Shown one piece after another: positions 1-8,724 of a stretch of 28,941 nt of DNA (within the stretch, counting starts at the first letter, position 1; each line of letters starts with the position of its first letter). This DNA is from an uncultured Eubacterium sp. (GTDB lineage Bacteria > Bacillota > Clostridia > Lachnospirales > Lachnospiraceae): the NCBI GenBank assembly GCA_934358495.1, contig CAKRKO010000028.1, forward strand, positions 1 through 28,941, given 5' to 3'. The position numbers and the translations under genes were made by a program. The notes below the pieces were generated by a model. That model was not told the DNA's origin, made no database searches, and saw only the letters and a program-made list of their open reading frames with translations.

Positions 1-46
1 TATTTTAGTACATCCAAGTGCTGAAACCCTTGATTTTCCTGCATTC

Positions 47-1537
47 TTACTTATCAATAGACTTCATTGTCGGGAAGAGCAGTACGTCACGGATAGCCGG
101 GCTGTTTGTCATCATCATTACCATACGGTCAATTCCGTATCCAATACCACCTGTAGGCGGCATACCGATACTTAATGCGTTCAGGAAGTCTTCATCTGTA
201 TGGTTTGCTTCATCATCACCAGCTTCAAATGCTTTTTCCTGTGCCTCAAAACGCTCTCTCTGATCAATCGGATCATTCAGCTCGGAGTAAGCATTTGCCA
301 TCTCCCATCCGTTCATGAAGAACTCGAAACGCTCTACATAATCCGGATCTTCCGGTTTTTTCTTGGTCAGAGGAGAAATCTCTACCGGGTGATCCATAAT
401 GAATGTTGGCTGAATTAAATGCTCCTCTACATACTCCTCAAAGAAGAGGTTTAAGATATCACCTTTCTGATGACGATCTTCATATTCAATATGATGCTCG
501 TCTGCAACTTTCTTTGCTTCCTCAGTGGAGTGAATCTCATTGAAATCTACGTTTGCATACTGTTTTACCGCATCGATCATGGTGATACGTGCAAACGGTT
601 TGGACAAATCCATTGTGTGTTCACCATATGTGATCACCTCAGATCCGGTTACTTCTTTTGCCACATGGCGATACAGGTTTTCTGTCAGATCCATCATGCC
701 ATGATAGTCTGTGTATGCCTGATATAACTCCATCAGAGTGAACTCCGGGTTATGACGGGTATCAAGACCTTCGTTACGGAATACACGACCAATCTCGTAT
801 ACACGCTCCATACCGCCTACGATCAGACGTTTCAGATAAAGTTCCAGAGAAATACGAAGTTTCAGGTCTTCATTTAATGCGTTGAAATGTGTCTCAAACG
901 GTCTTGCTGCCGCACCGCCTGCGTTTGATACCAGCATCGGTGTCTCAACTTCCATGAATCCCTGAGCATCCAGAAAACGACGGATACTGCTGATTACTTT
1001 GGAACGTTTGATAAAAGTATCTTTTACTTCTGGATTCATGATCAGGTCGACATATCTCTGACGATAACGTGTATCTGTATCTGTCAGACCATGGAATTTC
1101 TCCGGCAGAACCTGAAGACTCTTGGAAAGCAGAGTAACCTCTGTTGCATGAATAGAGATTTCACCTGTTTTTGTCTTAAACACTTCACCTTTGATACCAA
1201 GAATATCGCCTACATCATATTTTTTGAAATCTGCGTAAGACTCTTCTCCGATATTATCACGTGCCACATAAGACTGAATACTACCCTGCAGATCCTGAAT
1301 GTTGCAGAAAGAAGCTTTTCCCATAACACGTTTGAACATCATTCGACCCGCAATGCTTACGGTCTTTCCTTCCAGCTCATCAAAGTTATCTTTGATTTCC
1401 ATGCTGTGATGTGTCACATCATATTTGGTAATCTGAAACGGATCCTTTCCGCGTTCCTGAAGATCCTGCAGTTTTTCGCGACGTACCTTTAAAAGCTGGT
1501 TTACGTCTACATTCTGTCCACTTTTCTGTTCAGCCAT
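47..1537 (-). CDS. lysS: Lysyl-tRNA synthetase, class II
   Basis: Charges tRNA-Lys with lysine using ATP in the cytosol. The protein is 496 residues, the usual length for bacterial LysRS-II. An N-terminal OB-fold anticodon-binding domain lies at about residues 57-140 (VSIAGRMMFKRVMGKASF). The class II catalytic core follows, with motif 1 around MEVETPML, motif 2 as RVFRNEGLDTRHNPEFTLME, and motif 3 near the C-terminus as GGIGYGIDRMVMM. The start is supported by AAAGGAGAACAGGAA just before the ATG. It lies 19 nt downstream of greA and is probably the last gene of the unit hypothetical-greA-lysS; greA next to lysS is a common Firmicute arrangement. I saw no T-box or lysine riboswitch in front of it and no clear terminator in the 46 nt left before the window edge. 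Confidence 0.98.
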   Translation of the reverse strand: MAEQKSGQNVDVNQLLKVRREKLQDLQERGKDPFQITKYDVTHHSMEIKDNFDELEGKTVSIAGRMMFKRVMGKASFCNIQDLQGSIQSYVARDNIGEESYADFKKYDVGDILGIKGEVFKTKTGEISIHATEVTLLSKSLQVLPEKFHGLTDTDTRYRQRYVDLIMNPEVKDTFIKRSKVISSIRRFLDAQGFMEVETPMLVSNAGGAAARPFETHFNALNEDLKLRISLELYLKRLIVGGMERVYEIGRVFRNEGLDTRHNPEFTLMELYQAYTDYHGMMDLTENLYRHVAKEVTGSEVITYGEHTMDLSKPFARITMIDAVKQYANVDFNEIHSTEEAKKVADEHHIEYEDRHQKGDILNLFFEEYVEEHLIQPTFIMDHPVEISPLTKKKPEDPDYVERFEFFMNGWEMANAYSELNDPIDQRERFEAQEKAFEAGDDEANHTDEDFLNALSIGMPPTGGIGYGIDRMVMMMTNSPAIRDVLLFPTMKSIDK

Positions 1538-1556
1538 TTCCTGTTCTCCTTTTCTC

Positions 1557-2036
1557 TTAGTTTGATCTTTGAATTTCCAGTACTTTATACTGTAAAACGC
1601 CGGCCTGTGTCTCTACATTTACAATCTCACCAACTTTTGCTCCAAGTAATGCTTTTCCTACCGGAGACTCATTGGAAATTTTACCTTTTAAGCTGTTTGC
1701 TTCTGTAGAACCAACGATCTTATACTCAAGTTCCTCATCGAATTCGCAGTCAAGGATACGCACCTGGCATCCTACGCTGATCTTGCCCAGATCAACTTCT
1801 TCTTCAACAACAACTTCTGCATGTCTTAAAATTTTCTCAATTTCTTCAATACGAGCTTCGATGTCACGCTGCTCATCTTTTGCAGCATCGTACTCTGCAT
1901 TCTCTGATAAGTCACCCTGTTCACGAGCTTCTTTAATTTTCTGTGCGATTTCTTTTCTCTTGACTACTTTTAAGTCCTGTAACTCATTTTCCAGTTTCTG
2001 TAATCCCTGGTAAGTTAAAAGGTTTTTCTTATCCAT
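1557..2036 (-). CDS. greA: Transcription elongation factor GreA
   Basis: Binds the RNA polymerase secondary channel and stimulates cleavage of backtracked transcripts. The 159 residues form an N-terminal antiparallel coiled coil (about 8-75, containing AREQGDLSENAEYDAAKDEQ, with the acidic tip typical of Gre factors) and a C-terminal FKBP-like domain carrying NESPVGKALLGAKVGEIV. The frame stays open upstream to 2072, but I chose the ATG at 2036 because AGGAGG lies 10 nt before it and MDKKNLLTYQGL is the expected GreA N-terminus. It sits between a 245-residue hypothetical gene (32 nt upstream) and lysS (19 nt downstream), so co-transcription is likely. Confidence 0.97.
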   Translation of the reverse strand: MDKKNLLTYQGLQKLENELQDLKVVKRKEIAQKIKEAREQGDLSENAEYDAAKDEQRDIEARIEEIEKILRHAEVVVEEEVDLGKISVGCQVRILDCEFDEELEYKIVGSTEANSLKGKISNESPVGKALLGAKVGEIVNVETQAGVLQYKVLEIQRSN

Positions 2037-2068
2037 TTCTATTGATCCTCCTGATCGTTTTGTATTTA

Positions 2069-2806
2069 TCAATAATTTTGAAGATTCTTATCCACTTTCA
2101 CAATCACTACATTATACCCAATCGGTACTTCTATGTCAAGATTCTGTCCATGTATCCGATCTGTATTTTCCGGCCTTTTTTCTGATATAGCAGACATTTT
2201 CTGCTCCGTTTGCTCATTCCGAACTTCACTATCCTCTGTTTCTCTGTATTCACGCCATCTACGCTTGTAAAAAGGAATATAGATCACGTCCCTTGCAAAC
2301 TTTTGCATATGCAGTTCACCCTGTTGCTGTAAATCAAGCACCATTCCTGCCTGACTCTCCCGCATCTCTTTTAACGGAAGCACTCTTACCAGCAATCCAT
2401 ATTCTGCTGCCAGCCATTCTGTCATTTCAAAAAAATGTTCCGGCCGGTCCGTACAGAGTTCCAGAAAATTCAGTCCCGGATAAAGCTGCCTGAGAATCCG
2501 ATCCACATCGTCCTCTTCTCCAAATACCTGATTTGGTGTATCTGTATCAATGATCAGTGGGCAAAATGTCCGATATGTCTGATCTTTTTGCATTAAAATC
2601 TGCTCTATGATTTCTCTGGTATCATTAATCCAGGGATTGTCTATTCGTTCTTCTGTGGATACGGATTCTGTCAGCAGTCCCTCTGATTTTCGTAAATATC
2701 GTAACCTGATGGTTTGAATTTTCTTGCACCACTTCTGTAACATTCTGCGAAGACTCTGTTTGTCCTGACTCCCATTTTGCCCTTGCTTCCTGTTCACATC
2801 ACGCAT
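2069..2806 (-). CDS. Hypothetical protein, 245 residues
   Basis: I do not recognise a family. The N-terminus is basic and probably helical (residues 1-42, many Lys/Arg/Gln). A central region (about 60-180) looks like a compact alpha/beta domain, with segments such as CPLIIDTDTP, GLNFLELCTD and YGLLVRVLPL. An acidic, polar, probably disordered stretch follows (about 190-222), then a short hydrophobic strand pair (EVPIGYNVVIVKVD). There is no signal peptide and no convincing membrane segment, so it is probably cytosolic. The start has GAGGGGGC upstream. It is the first gene of a likely unit with greA and lysS. The alternation of hydrophobic strands resembles a Rossmann-like fold, but no nucleotide-binding motif is visible. 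Confidence 0.75.
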   Translation of the reverse strand: MRDVNRKQGQNGSQDKQSLRRMLQKWCKKIQTIRLRYLRKSEGLLTESVSTEERIDNPWINDTREIIEQILMQKDQTYRTFCPLIIDTDTPNQVFGEEDDVDRILRQLYPGLNFLELCTDRPEHFFEMTEWLAAEYGLLVRVLPLKEMRESQAGMVLDLQQQGELHMQKFARDVIYIPFYKRRWREYRETEDSEVRNEQTEQKMSAISEKRPENTDRIHGQNLDIEVPIGYNVVIVKVDKNLQNY

Positions 2807-2819
2807 CTATAGCCCCCTC

Positions 2820-2848
2820 TATTTCAGATATTCTTTCCTACTGAAATA
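2820..2848. repeat. 8-bp inverted repeat upstream of the 245-residue gene
   Basis: TATTTCAG (2820-2827) and CTGAAATA (2841-2848) form a perfect 8-bp inverted repeat with a 13-nt spacer, 14 nt in front of the start codon at 2806. It could be an operator or a leader hairpin for the hypothetical-greA-lysS unit. Only the symmetry is directly seen. Confidence 0.35.
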
Positions 2849-2926
2849 AAGCTTTTCTATATTTTATCCGCTATCCCCAAAAGCAGAACTCAATCTTGTG
2901 ATTTTTCTTACATTATATCTGACGCT

Positions 2927-3901
2927 TTATGTCTCTTCTGCCAGCCACTGCTCCAGCAGTTCTTCTAACTGGGCATAGCTTTCGACCTCATTGATCTTAC
3001 CACGCAGTTTGGAAGAATTTTTGTATCCGGCCGTATACCATGCCGCATGTTTTCGGATTTCCCGGATTCCAATATAATCGCCTTTCACCTGAAGCTGCAG
3101 ACGTGCGTGTAAAAGCATCATATCTGCCACTTCATGCTTTGACGGGCGAGGCAGTTCCCTACCGGTCTCCAGCTGATATTGAATCTGTTTGAAGATCCAT
3201 GGATTTCCCTGAGCTCCACGACCGATCATAAATCCATCGCAGCCAGTCCGTTCCTTCATTCGAACCACATCCTGTGCACAGAGAATATCTCCGTTTCCAA
3301 TAACCGGAATCGATACAGCCTCTTTTACCTGACGAATGATATCCCAGTCCGCTTTTCCGGAATAATACTGCTGTCTGGTTCTTCCATGTACTGCTATCGC
3401 CGCCACTCCACAACTTTCTGCAATTTTTGCGATCTCCACAGCATTCACATGTTCCTCATCAAAACCTTTACGGATTTTCACCGTCACTGGTTTTTTCACC
3501 GCTTTTACCATTTTGGTCAGGATTTCTTCCACCAGCTTCGGATCCTTCATCAGTGCGGATCCCTCATGGTTATTGACAACCTTCGGCACCGGGCATCCCA
3601 TGTTAAAATCCAGGATTTCAAAAGGGCGTTCCTCAATCTTTGCCGCCATTTCCGCCAGAATATCCGGATCTGAGCCAAACAGCTGCAAAGATACCGGGTG
3701 TTCCTCTGGATGAATCTCCATTAACAGATCTGTATTTTTATTTTTATAATAAATTGCTTTTGCGCTGACCATCTCCATGCACAAAAGTCCGGCTCCCTGT
3801 CTGCGGCATAACAAACGAAATGGCAGGTCTGTTACTCCTGCCATAGGTGCCAGTACTAAATTGTTCTCCAGGGTTACATTGCCTATTTTCAATCGATCCA
3901 T
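2927..3901 (-). CDS. dusB: tRNA-dihydrouridine synthase, DusB type
   Basis: An FMN- and NADPH-dependent enzyme that reduces uridine to dihydrouridine in the tRNA D-loop. The 324 residues match a full-length bacterial Dus. The N-terminal TIM barrel opens with NLVLAPMAGVTDLPFR (FMN contact). The catalytic cysteine is in LDFNMGCPVPKV near residue 101. Further active-site motifs are KIRKGFDEEHVN, AIAVHGRTRQQYYSG, and the phosphate-binding GNGDI and GFMIGRGAQGNPWIF. The C-terminal helical tRNA-binding domain follows. It lies 58 nt downstream of coaX on the same strand; dusB next to coaX is a recurrent Firmicute pairing. The DusB subclass is judged by overall similarity, so the subclass is less certain than the family. 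Confidence 0.96.
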   Translation of the reverse strand: MDRLKIGNVTLENNLVLAPMAGVTDLPFRLLCRRQGAGLLCMEMVSAKAIYYKNKNTDLLMEIHPEEHPVSLQLFGSDPDILAEMAAKIEERPFEILDFNMGCPVPKVVNNHEGSALMKDPKLVEEILTKMVKAVKKPVTVKIRKGFDEEHVNAVEIAKIAESCGVAAIAVHGRTRQQYYSGKADWDIIRQVKEAVSIPVIGNGDILCAQDVVRMKERTGCDGFMIGRGAQGNPWIFKQIQYQLETGRELPRPSKHEVADMMLLHARLQLQVKGDYIGIREIRKHAAWYTAGYKNSSKLRGKINEVESYAQLEELLEQWLAEET

Positions 3902-3959
3902 ACTGTACTCTTTCCGTTTTTCTTATATTTATCCTTGTATCTGATCTGAATTTTCGAAA

Positions 3960-4730
3960 CTACTTTTTCTGTTTTTCAAAAATCAGTCGCATACCCTGAA
4001 GTGTCAGCAGTGGATCATAAATATCAATGGCATCAGTTTCTTTTTCGATGATCCGGCCAAGCCCACCAGTCGCAACGACTTTGATATTGCCCTTTCCAAA
4101 CTCTTTTTTCATCTGTTTGACAATGTACTCAGTCTGTCCGATCTGACCATAGACCAGACCTGCCTGCATACATGCAATGGTATCCTGCGCCAGAATACTC
4201 TTTGGTTTCTTGATCTCAAACTCCGGAAGTTTTGCAGCCATACTCCACATTGCCTGCGCGGAAGTACGGATACCCGGTGCGATCACGCACGCGGTAAAGG
4301 TACCGTCTGAATCCACCAGATCAAAGGTAGTTGCCGTACCATAATCAATCACAATCGCCGGACCGCCATACAGTTCATAGACTGCTGCCGCATCCACGAT
4401 ACGGTCTGCGCCAACTTGACGCGGGTTTTTGGAAGCCACACGGATTCCAGTCTTTACGCCAGCCTCGATAATAATTGGTCTTGTATGAAAATATTTGATG
4501 ATGGCACTTGTCAGGGAATGCATTACGTTCGGCACTACGGATGCAACAATAACATCTGTAATTTCTTCAACTTTCACCTGATTATGCTCCAGCAGCTCAC
4601 ACATTACCATACCGTACTCATCTGAAGTACGAGTCTGAATTGTTGTCATTCGGAATGTCGTACGCAGTTTTTTCCCTTCAAATACACCCAGTGTAATATT
4701 TGTATTCCCGATATCTACGGTTAATAGCAT
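3960..4730 (-). CDS. coaX: Type III pantothenate kinase
   Basis: Phosphorylates pantothenate with ATP, the first committed step of coenzyme A synthesis. Type III enzymes belong to the ASKHA fold and are not inhibited by CoA. The 256 residues carry the three expected signatures: phosphate-binding DIGNTNITLGVF at residues 6-17, the substrate-site GADRIVDAAAVYE (type III enzymes have GADR), and the second nucleotide motif IDYGTATTFDLVD. A late ATGGLG completes the ATP site. It lies 19 nt downstream of a 110-residue hypothetical gene and 58 nt upstream of dusB, all on the minus strand. birA nearby gives this segment a cofactor-metabolism flavour. Confidence 0.97.
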   Translation of the reverse strand: MLLTVDIGNTNITLGVFEGKKLRTTFRMTTIQTRTSDEYGMVMCELLEHNQVKVEEITDVIVASVVPNVMHSLTSAIIKYFHTRPIIIEAGVKTGIRVASKNPRQVGADRIVDAAAVYELYGGPAIVIDYGTATTFDLVDSDGTFTACVIAPGIRTSAQAMWSMAAKLPEFEIKKPKSILAQDTIACMQAGLVYGQIGQTEYIVKQMKKEFGKGNIKVVATGGLGRIIEKETDAIDIYDPLLTLQGMRLIFEKQKK

Positions 4731-4749
4731 TTCTCCAGTCCTCCACTAG

Positions 4750-5082
4750 CTAGTTTTCTATGTTTATCTGATGAGTCACTTTATAATACATTTCCAGTGA
4801 TTCCAACAATTCCTGCTTTGTGTTCTGCAACTGTTTCACTTTCAGAACACTTCCAATCTCATCATACAGCAGATCACCCTCATCTGCCGCCGTCTCAAAG
4901 ATCAGTTCTCCGTCTTCATCAAATTTCAAAGTAAGTGTACCGCCTACATCTTCTGTATACAATACACACATCATTTTCAGCTCATCCTGGATTCCCTGTG
5001 GTAATTTCTGGAAATCCGGATTCAGATAATATTTTTTTGTATATGCGCTGGATCCACACAGCACTACTTCTTCCTGATTCAT
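4750..5082 (-). CDS. Small conserved hypothetical protein (DUF6145-like?)
   Basis: A 110-residue soluble protein with no signal peptide or membrane segment. The body contains a GTLTLKFDEDGELIFETAADEGDLLYDEIGS stretch, strongly acidic with beta hairpins, followed by a C-terminal amphipathic helix (LKVKQLQNTKQELLESLEMYYK). I believe proteins like this, found beside coaX in Lachnospiraceae, are labelled DUF6145, but I am not certain and no function is known to me. It starts 19 nt upstream of coaX and lies 71 nt downstream of birA on the same strand, so it is probably co-transcribed with them. Confidence 0.7.
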   Translation of the reverse strand: MNQEEVVLCGSSAYTKKYYLNPDFQKLPQGIQDELKMMCVLYTEDVGGTLTLKFDEDGELIFETAADEGDLLYDEIGSVLKVKQLQNTKQELLESLEMYYKVTHQINIEN

Positions 5083-5153
5083 AAATGATCATTTTCTCCT
5101 GTTATCTATTCTTCTGTCCAGTTTGTCTATTCTGGCAAACAAAGGTACATTCA

Positions 5154-6143
5154 TCACACATATCCATACACACCACGAACGGATACTTCACCGGAGGAAA
5201 CATGGGCTGTTCCGTCTTCTGTCTGTACCAGAAGCTCCCCATTCTGATTGATTCCCTGCGCGACGCCGGTATACTCCTGCCGCGGGTCAAGCACACGTAC
5301 ACTGCGCCCGCGGTTGACAAGATGGCGGTTATACTCATTCATCATACCGGACAGATCCTGTGTCTCCAGATAAAGAGCATAATACTTTTCGAACTCTGCC
5401 ATAATCTTTGCAGCCAGTTTTGCTCTGCTGATTCGCACACCAGTCAGCAGATACAATGAAGTAGCCGTCGCAGCCACTTCCTCCCGAAAAATTTCATTGG
5501 AAACATTGATTCCCACACCGATCACAATATAGTTGATATAATCAATCTGTGCGCTCATTTCCGTCAGGATGCCGCAGACCTTTCTACCGTCACATACAAT
5601 ATCGTTCGGCCACTTGATCTGTGTGTCAATTCCAGCCACATCCTCAATGCCTGCCCGGACAGCAAGTGCCATAACAAGGGTCAGCATGGAAGCATTTCCC
5701 GGTTGAATATCCGGTTTTAACAGCAAAGTCATAAAAATACCTTCGCTGGCTTTGGAATCCCAGGAACGTCCCCGACGGCCTTTTCCGGAAGTCTGACAAT
5801 CACTGAGAACCAGCAAACCATGTTCTGCCCCTTCTTCTGCCAGACGTTTTGCCTGATTGTTGGTGGAATCGGTCTCGTCAAATACCACCAGATGCTGTCC
5901 TGCCCAATCTGTTTCCAGATATTTTTGAAGCAGTTCTTCCGTCAGCAGATCCGGTTCTTCTTTTAAACGGTAGCCTTTGTTTCTCACCGCTTCAATCACA
6001 TATCCTTCTGCTTCCAACTGACGGATTGCTTTCCATACCGCTGTGCGTGATACACCGAATTTTTCACTGATTTCCTGTCCGGATATAAAATCCGGGCAAT
6101 TCTGCAAAAGTTCCAGAATTTTCTTTTTCACAGTTTTCTCCAT
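5154..6143 (-). CDS. birA: Biotin--[acetyl-CoA-carboxylase] ligase / biotin repressor BirA
   Basis: Activates biotin to biotinyl-AMP and transfers it to carboxylase carrier proteins. The long form also represses biotin genes. The 329 residues show both parts. An N-terminal winged helix-turn-helix (about 1-65: ISGQEISEKFGVSRTAVWKAIRQLEAEGYVI) marks it as the bifunctional, DNA-binding type. The catalytic domain carries the biotin/ATP loop SGKGRRGRSW and the KWPNDI motif, then GVGINV, and ends in a small SH3-like C-terminal domain. It lies 27 nt downstream of argF. I saw no BirA-operator-like long palindrome in the window, so its regulatory targets are probably elsewhere. Confidence 0.96.
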   Translation of the reverse strand: MEKTVKKKILELLQNCPDFISGQEISEKFGVSRTAVWKAIRQLEAEGYVIEAVRNKGYRLKEEPDLLTEELLQKYLETDWAGQHLVVFDETDSTNNQAKRLAEEGAEHGLLVLSDCQTSGKGRRGRSWDSKASEGIFMTLLLKPDIQPGNASMLTLVMALAVRAGIEDVAGIDTQIKWPNDIVCDGRKVCGILTEMSAQIDYINYIVIGVGINVSNEIFREEVAATATSLYLLTGVRISRAKLAAKIMAEFEKYYALYLETQDLSGMMNEYNRHLVNRGRSVRVLDPRQEYTGVAQGINQNGELLVQTEDGTAHVSSGEVSVRGVYGYV

Positions 6144-6170
6144 CCTATCATACAGTTACACCGTACATAT

Positions 6171-7169
6171 TTATTTTTCATCTCCGCCAAGGGTTGCATA
6201 CATAACTGCTTTGATGGTATGCATACGGTTCTCAGCCTCATCAAATACGATAGACTGCGGGCTTTCAAATACCTCGTCTGTCACTTCCATTGCATCCAAA
6301 CCAAATTTATCATGAATTTCTTTTCCGATTTTTGTATTCAGATCATGGAATGCCGGCAGACAGTGCATGAATTTTACCTGCGGGCCTGCATTTTTCATTA
6401 ATTTTGCATTTACCTGATATGGTGTCAGCTCTTCAATACGGCTTGCCCATACATCATCTGGCTCACCCATGGATACCCATACATCTGTATAGATAACATC
6501 TGCACCTTTGGTTCCTGCCATTGCATCTTCTGTCAGAGTGATTGTTGCACCGGTCTCCTCTGCGATGGCACGACACTCAGCAACCAGTTCCTCATTCGGG
6601 AAGTATTTTTTATTTGTGCATGCGGTAAAGTGCATACCAAGTTTTGCGCAGACAACCATCAGAGAATTTCCCATATTATAACGGGCATCACCCATGTATG
6701 CAAGTTTAATTCCTTTTAAATGTCCGAAATGCTCTTTGATTGTCAGCATATCAGCGATCATCTGTGTCGGATGGAACTCATTTGTCAGGCCATTCCATAC
6801 CGGAACGCCTGCGTATTTTGCCAGATCCTCAACGATGGTCTGCTCAAATCCACGATATTCGATACCGTCATACATACGTCCAAGTACACGGGCGGTATCT
6901 GCAATGCTTTCTTTTTTACCAATCTGGGATGCAGACGGATCAAGGAATGTCGCATGCATACCGAGATCATAAGCAGCTACCTCGAAAGAACAACGGGTAC
7001 GTGTACTATTTTTTTCAAAAATCAGCGCAATGTTTTTGCCGGATAACACATCGTGACGGATACCTTTTTTCTTTTTCTCTTTCAGTTCTGCGGACAGATC
7101 GATCAGATATGTAATCTCCTCCGGTGTGAAATCTAACAGTTTCAGAAAATTTCTTCCTTTTAAGTTCAT
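6171..7169 (-). CDS. argF: Ornithine carbamoyltransferase
   Basis: Condenses ornithine with carbamoyl phosphate to give citrulline, in arginine synthesis or, run in reverse, the arginine deiminase pathway. The 332 residues match the family length. The carbamoyl-phosphate loop is FEKNSTRTRCSF (S55-T56-R57-T58-R59). Others are HPTQMIADMLTI, the conserved MGDARYNMGNS segment, and the ornithine-site MHCLPAFHD. The start has GAGAGG upstream. There are no neighbouring arg genes, so I cannot tell biosynthetic from catabolic use. The upstream region holds two tandem 19-bp repeats that may be regulatory. birA follows 27 nt downstream. Confidence 0.97.
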   Translation of the reverse strand: MNLKGRNFLKLLDFTPEEITYLIDLSAELKEKKKKGIRHDVLSGKNIALIFEKNSTRTRCSFEVAAYDLGMHATFLDPSASQIGKKESIADTARVLGRMYDGIEYRGFEQTIVEDLAKYAGVPVWNGLTNEFHPTQMIADMLTIKEHFGHLKGIKLAYMGDARYNMGNSLMVVCAKLGMHFTACTNKKYFPNEELVAECRAIAEETGATITLTEDAMAGTKGADVIYTDVWVSMGEPDDVWASRIEELTPYQVNAKLMKNAGPQVKFMHCLPAFHDLNTKIGKEIHDKFGLDAMEVTDEVFESPQSIVFDEAENRMHTIKAVMYATLGGDEK

Positions 7170-7186
7170 CTTTTTTACCTCTCTTT

Positions 7187-7224
7187 ATATATATCATGCT
7201 ACAAAATATATATCATGCTACAAA
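7187..7224 (-). repeat. Two perfect tandem 19-bp repeats in the argF promoter region
   Basis: The 19-mer ATATATATCATGCTACAAA occurs twice head to tail (7187-7205 and 7206-7224), 18 nt in front of the argF start. On the minus strand each copy contains TGATATATA, a possible extended -10 element. The upstream copy could therefore act as the promoter, with transcription starting near 7200. The alternative is a two-site operator. A -35 box is not evident. Confidence 0.6.
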
Positions 7225-7226
7225 CA

Positions 7227-7249
7227 GGGCTGCCCAAATCAGGCAGCCC
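7227..7249 (-). terminator. Hairpin after the SPFH/NfeD unit, probable terminator
   Basis: A perfect 8-bp GC-rich stem (GGGCTGCC with GGCAGCCC) and a 7-nt loop, 12 nt after the stop codon of the SPFH gene. The following U-tract on the minus strand is weak (TGTTTGT), so termination may be partial. Confidence 0.55.
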
Positions 7250-7261
7250 ATGTTATATTTT

Positions 7262-8188
7262 CTACTTTTCTTTTACATCTGCTGCTACTTCTACCAGCGA
7301 TTTTGCAAGTCCTGCCATGCCCTGAATCTCTGACGGAATAATGATCTTTGTTGCTTTGCCATCTGCTGCTTTTGCAAATGCTTCCAGACTCTTAATCTGA
7401 AGTACTGCTGCATCCGGAGAGGCCTCTTTCAGGAAACGAAGACCATCTGCGTTTGCCTGCTGGATCTTTAAAATTGCTTCTGCCTGACCTTCTGCTTCTT
7501 TGACGGTTGCCTCACGTTTTGCTTCTGCACGAAGGATTGCTGCCTGTTTCTCAGCCTCCGCATCCAGAATTGCAGATTCTTTCTTACCTTCTGCTACCAG
7601 AATGGTGGATTTCTTCTCACCTTCTGCACGAAGGATCGCCTCACGACGTTCACGCTCAGCTTTCATCTGTTTCTCCATCGCATCCTGAATTGCCTGCGGT
7701 GGAATGATGTTTTTCAACTCTACACGGTTTACTTTAATACCCCATGGATCTGTTGCAATATCCAGGGAAGCACGCATTTTTGTATTAATGGTCTCCCTGG
7801 AAGTAAGTGTCTCATCCAGTTCCAGATCACCGATGATATTTCTCAGTGTTGTCGCTGTCAGATTCTCAATGGCCATAATCGGGTTCTCCACGCCATAGGA
7901 AAATAACTTTGGATCCGTAATCTGGAAAAATACGACAGTATCAATTCTCATGGTAACATTATCTTTTGTGATAACCGGCTGCGGTGCGAAATCAACAACC
8001 TGCTCTTTTAACAGCACACGTTTTGCCACGCGGTCGATAATCGGCATTTTAAAATGAATACCAACTTCCCATGTTCCCTGATATGCTCCCAGGCGCTCTA
8101 CAACGTATGCGTTTGCCTGCGGAACAATCTTGATGCAGGAAGCCAGAATCAGAATAACTACTACGATCAGAATAATAATTGCAATCAT
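7262..8188 (-). CDS. SPFH/Band 7 (stomatin-like, QmcA type) membrane protein
   Basis: A membrane-anchored SPFH protein that probably forms large oligomeric scaffolds in the cytoplasmic membrane. The 308 residues begin with one hydrophobic anchor (about 2-20, IAIIILIVVVILILASCI). The Band 7 domain follows (about 20-180: VPQANAYVVERLGAYQGTWEVG, then KDNVTMRIDTVVFFQITDP). A long Ala/Glu/Lys/Arg-rich coiled coil (about 165-260, repeated RAEGEK and AEAEKQAA units) leads to a short C-terminal tail. The family is not enzymatic; homologues are linked to protease modulation and membrane microdomains. It lies 14 nt downstream of an NfeD gene, the classic SPFH-NfeD pairing, which supports a joint function. 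Confidence 0.93.
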   Translation of the reverse strand: MIAIIILIVVVILILASCIKIVPQANAYVVERLGAYQGTWEVGIHFKMPIIDRVAKRVLLKEQVVDFAPQPVITKDNVTMRIDTVVFFQITDPKLFSYGVENPIMAIENLTATTLRNIIGDLELDETLTSRETINTKMRASLDIATDPWGIKVNRVELKNIIPPQAIQDAMEKQMKAERERREAILRAEGEKKSTILVAEGKKESAILDAEAEKQAAILRAEAKREATVKEAEGQAEAILKIQQANADGLRFLKEASPDAAVLQIKSLEAFAKAADGKATKIIIPSEIQGMAGLAKSLVEVAADVKEK

Positions 8189-8202
8189 GTATTGTCCTCC
8201 TT

Positions 8203-8652
8203 TTACTGTTCTTTCGGACGTCTGACCATCAGTTTCACGCCGCTGATCGACATAACCTGAACAACATCGTCCTTGTTGAACTTCTCCTTGTCATCCACAC
8301 TTCTCGCGGACCATTCCTGACCTTGAATCATAACACGTCCTTTCGATTGAAGATTATCAATCGGTTCAAGCACCACCGCTTCCTCACCGATCAGTGTCTG
8401 AGCATTTGTGCGGATATGACCGGAATTAAATTTTCTCTGAGCCAGTGGGCGGATCAGCAATACCAATGCCAACGACACGATCAGAAAAACAATGACCTGC
8501 ACCGCCGGTCCAAAATCAGCCAAACTAATAAAAAATGCAGCCAATGCACCGCCGGCAAACCAGATTGTCAAAAGTCCTACCGTCGCAATCTCAACCAGAA
8601 TAAAAATGACCAGCAGAATCAGCCATGTCATAGGTGCCGATAATGAAAACAT
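8203..8652 (-). CDS. NfeD-like membrane protein
   Basis: The partner of the downstream SPFH protein. The 149 residues contain two or three hydrophobic segments (about 8-24, 27-45 and 50-68) and a C-terminal OB-fold-like domain (about 80-145, NAQTLIGEEAVVLEPIDNLQSKG and VKLMVRRP), the architecture of short NfeD proteins (PF01957). There is no N-terminal ClpP-like protease, so this is the truncated NfeD1b-type form. The start is supported by AAGGGGGGAACGAC before the ATG. A good sigma-A promoter lies 31 nt upstream. The gene is followed after 14 nt by the SPFH gene; the two should form a bicistronic unit ending at the hairpin at 7227-7249. Confidence 0.9.
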   Translation of the reverse strand: MFSLSAPMTWLILLVIFILVEIATVGLLTIWFAGGALAAFFISLADFGPAVQVIVFLIVSLALVLLIRPLAQRKFNSGHIRTNAQTLIGEEAVVLEPIDNLQSKGRVMIQGQEWSARSVDDKEKFNKDDVVQVMSISGVKLMVRRPKEQ

Positions 8653-8682
8653 GTCGTTCCCCCCTTTTCCTCGCTTTTCACC

Positions 8683-8711
8683 AATATACTATATTTTATC
8701 CTGTTTTACAA
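8683..8711 (-). promoter_or_regulatory. Probable sigma-A promoter for nfeD-SPFH
   Basis: On the minus strand, -35 TTGTAA (8706-8711), a 17-nt spacer and -10 TATATT (8683-8688). The predicted start point near 8676 lies about 24 nt from the NfeD start codon. Confidence 0.5.
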
Positions 8712-8724
8712 TAATAAAAACAAA

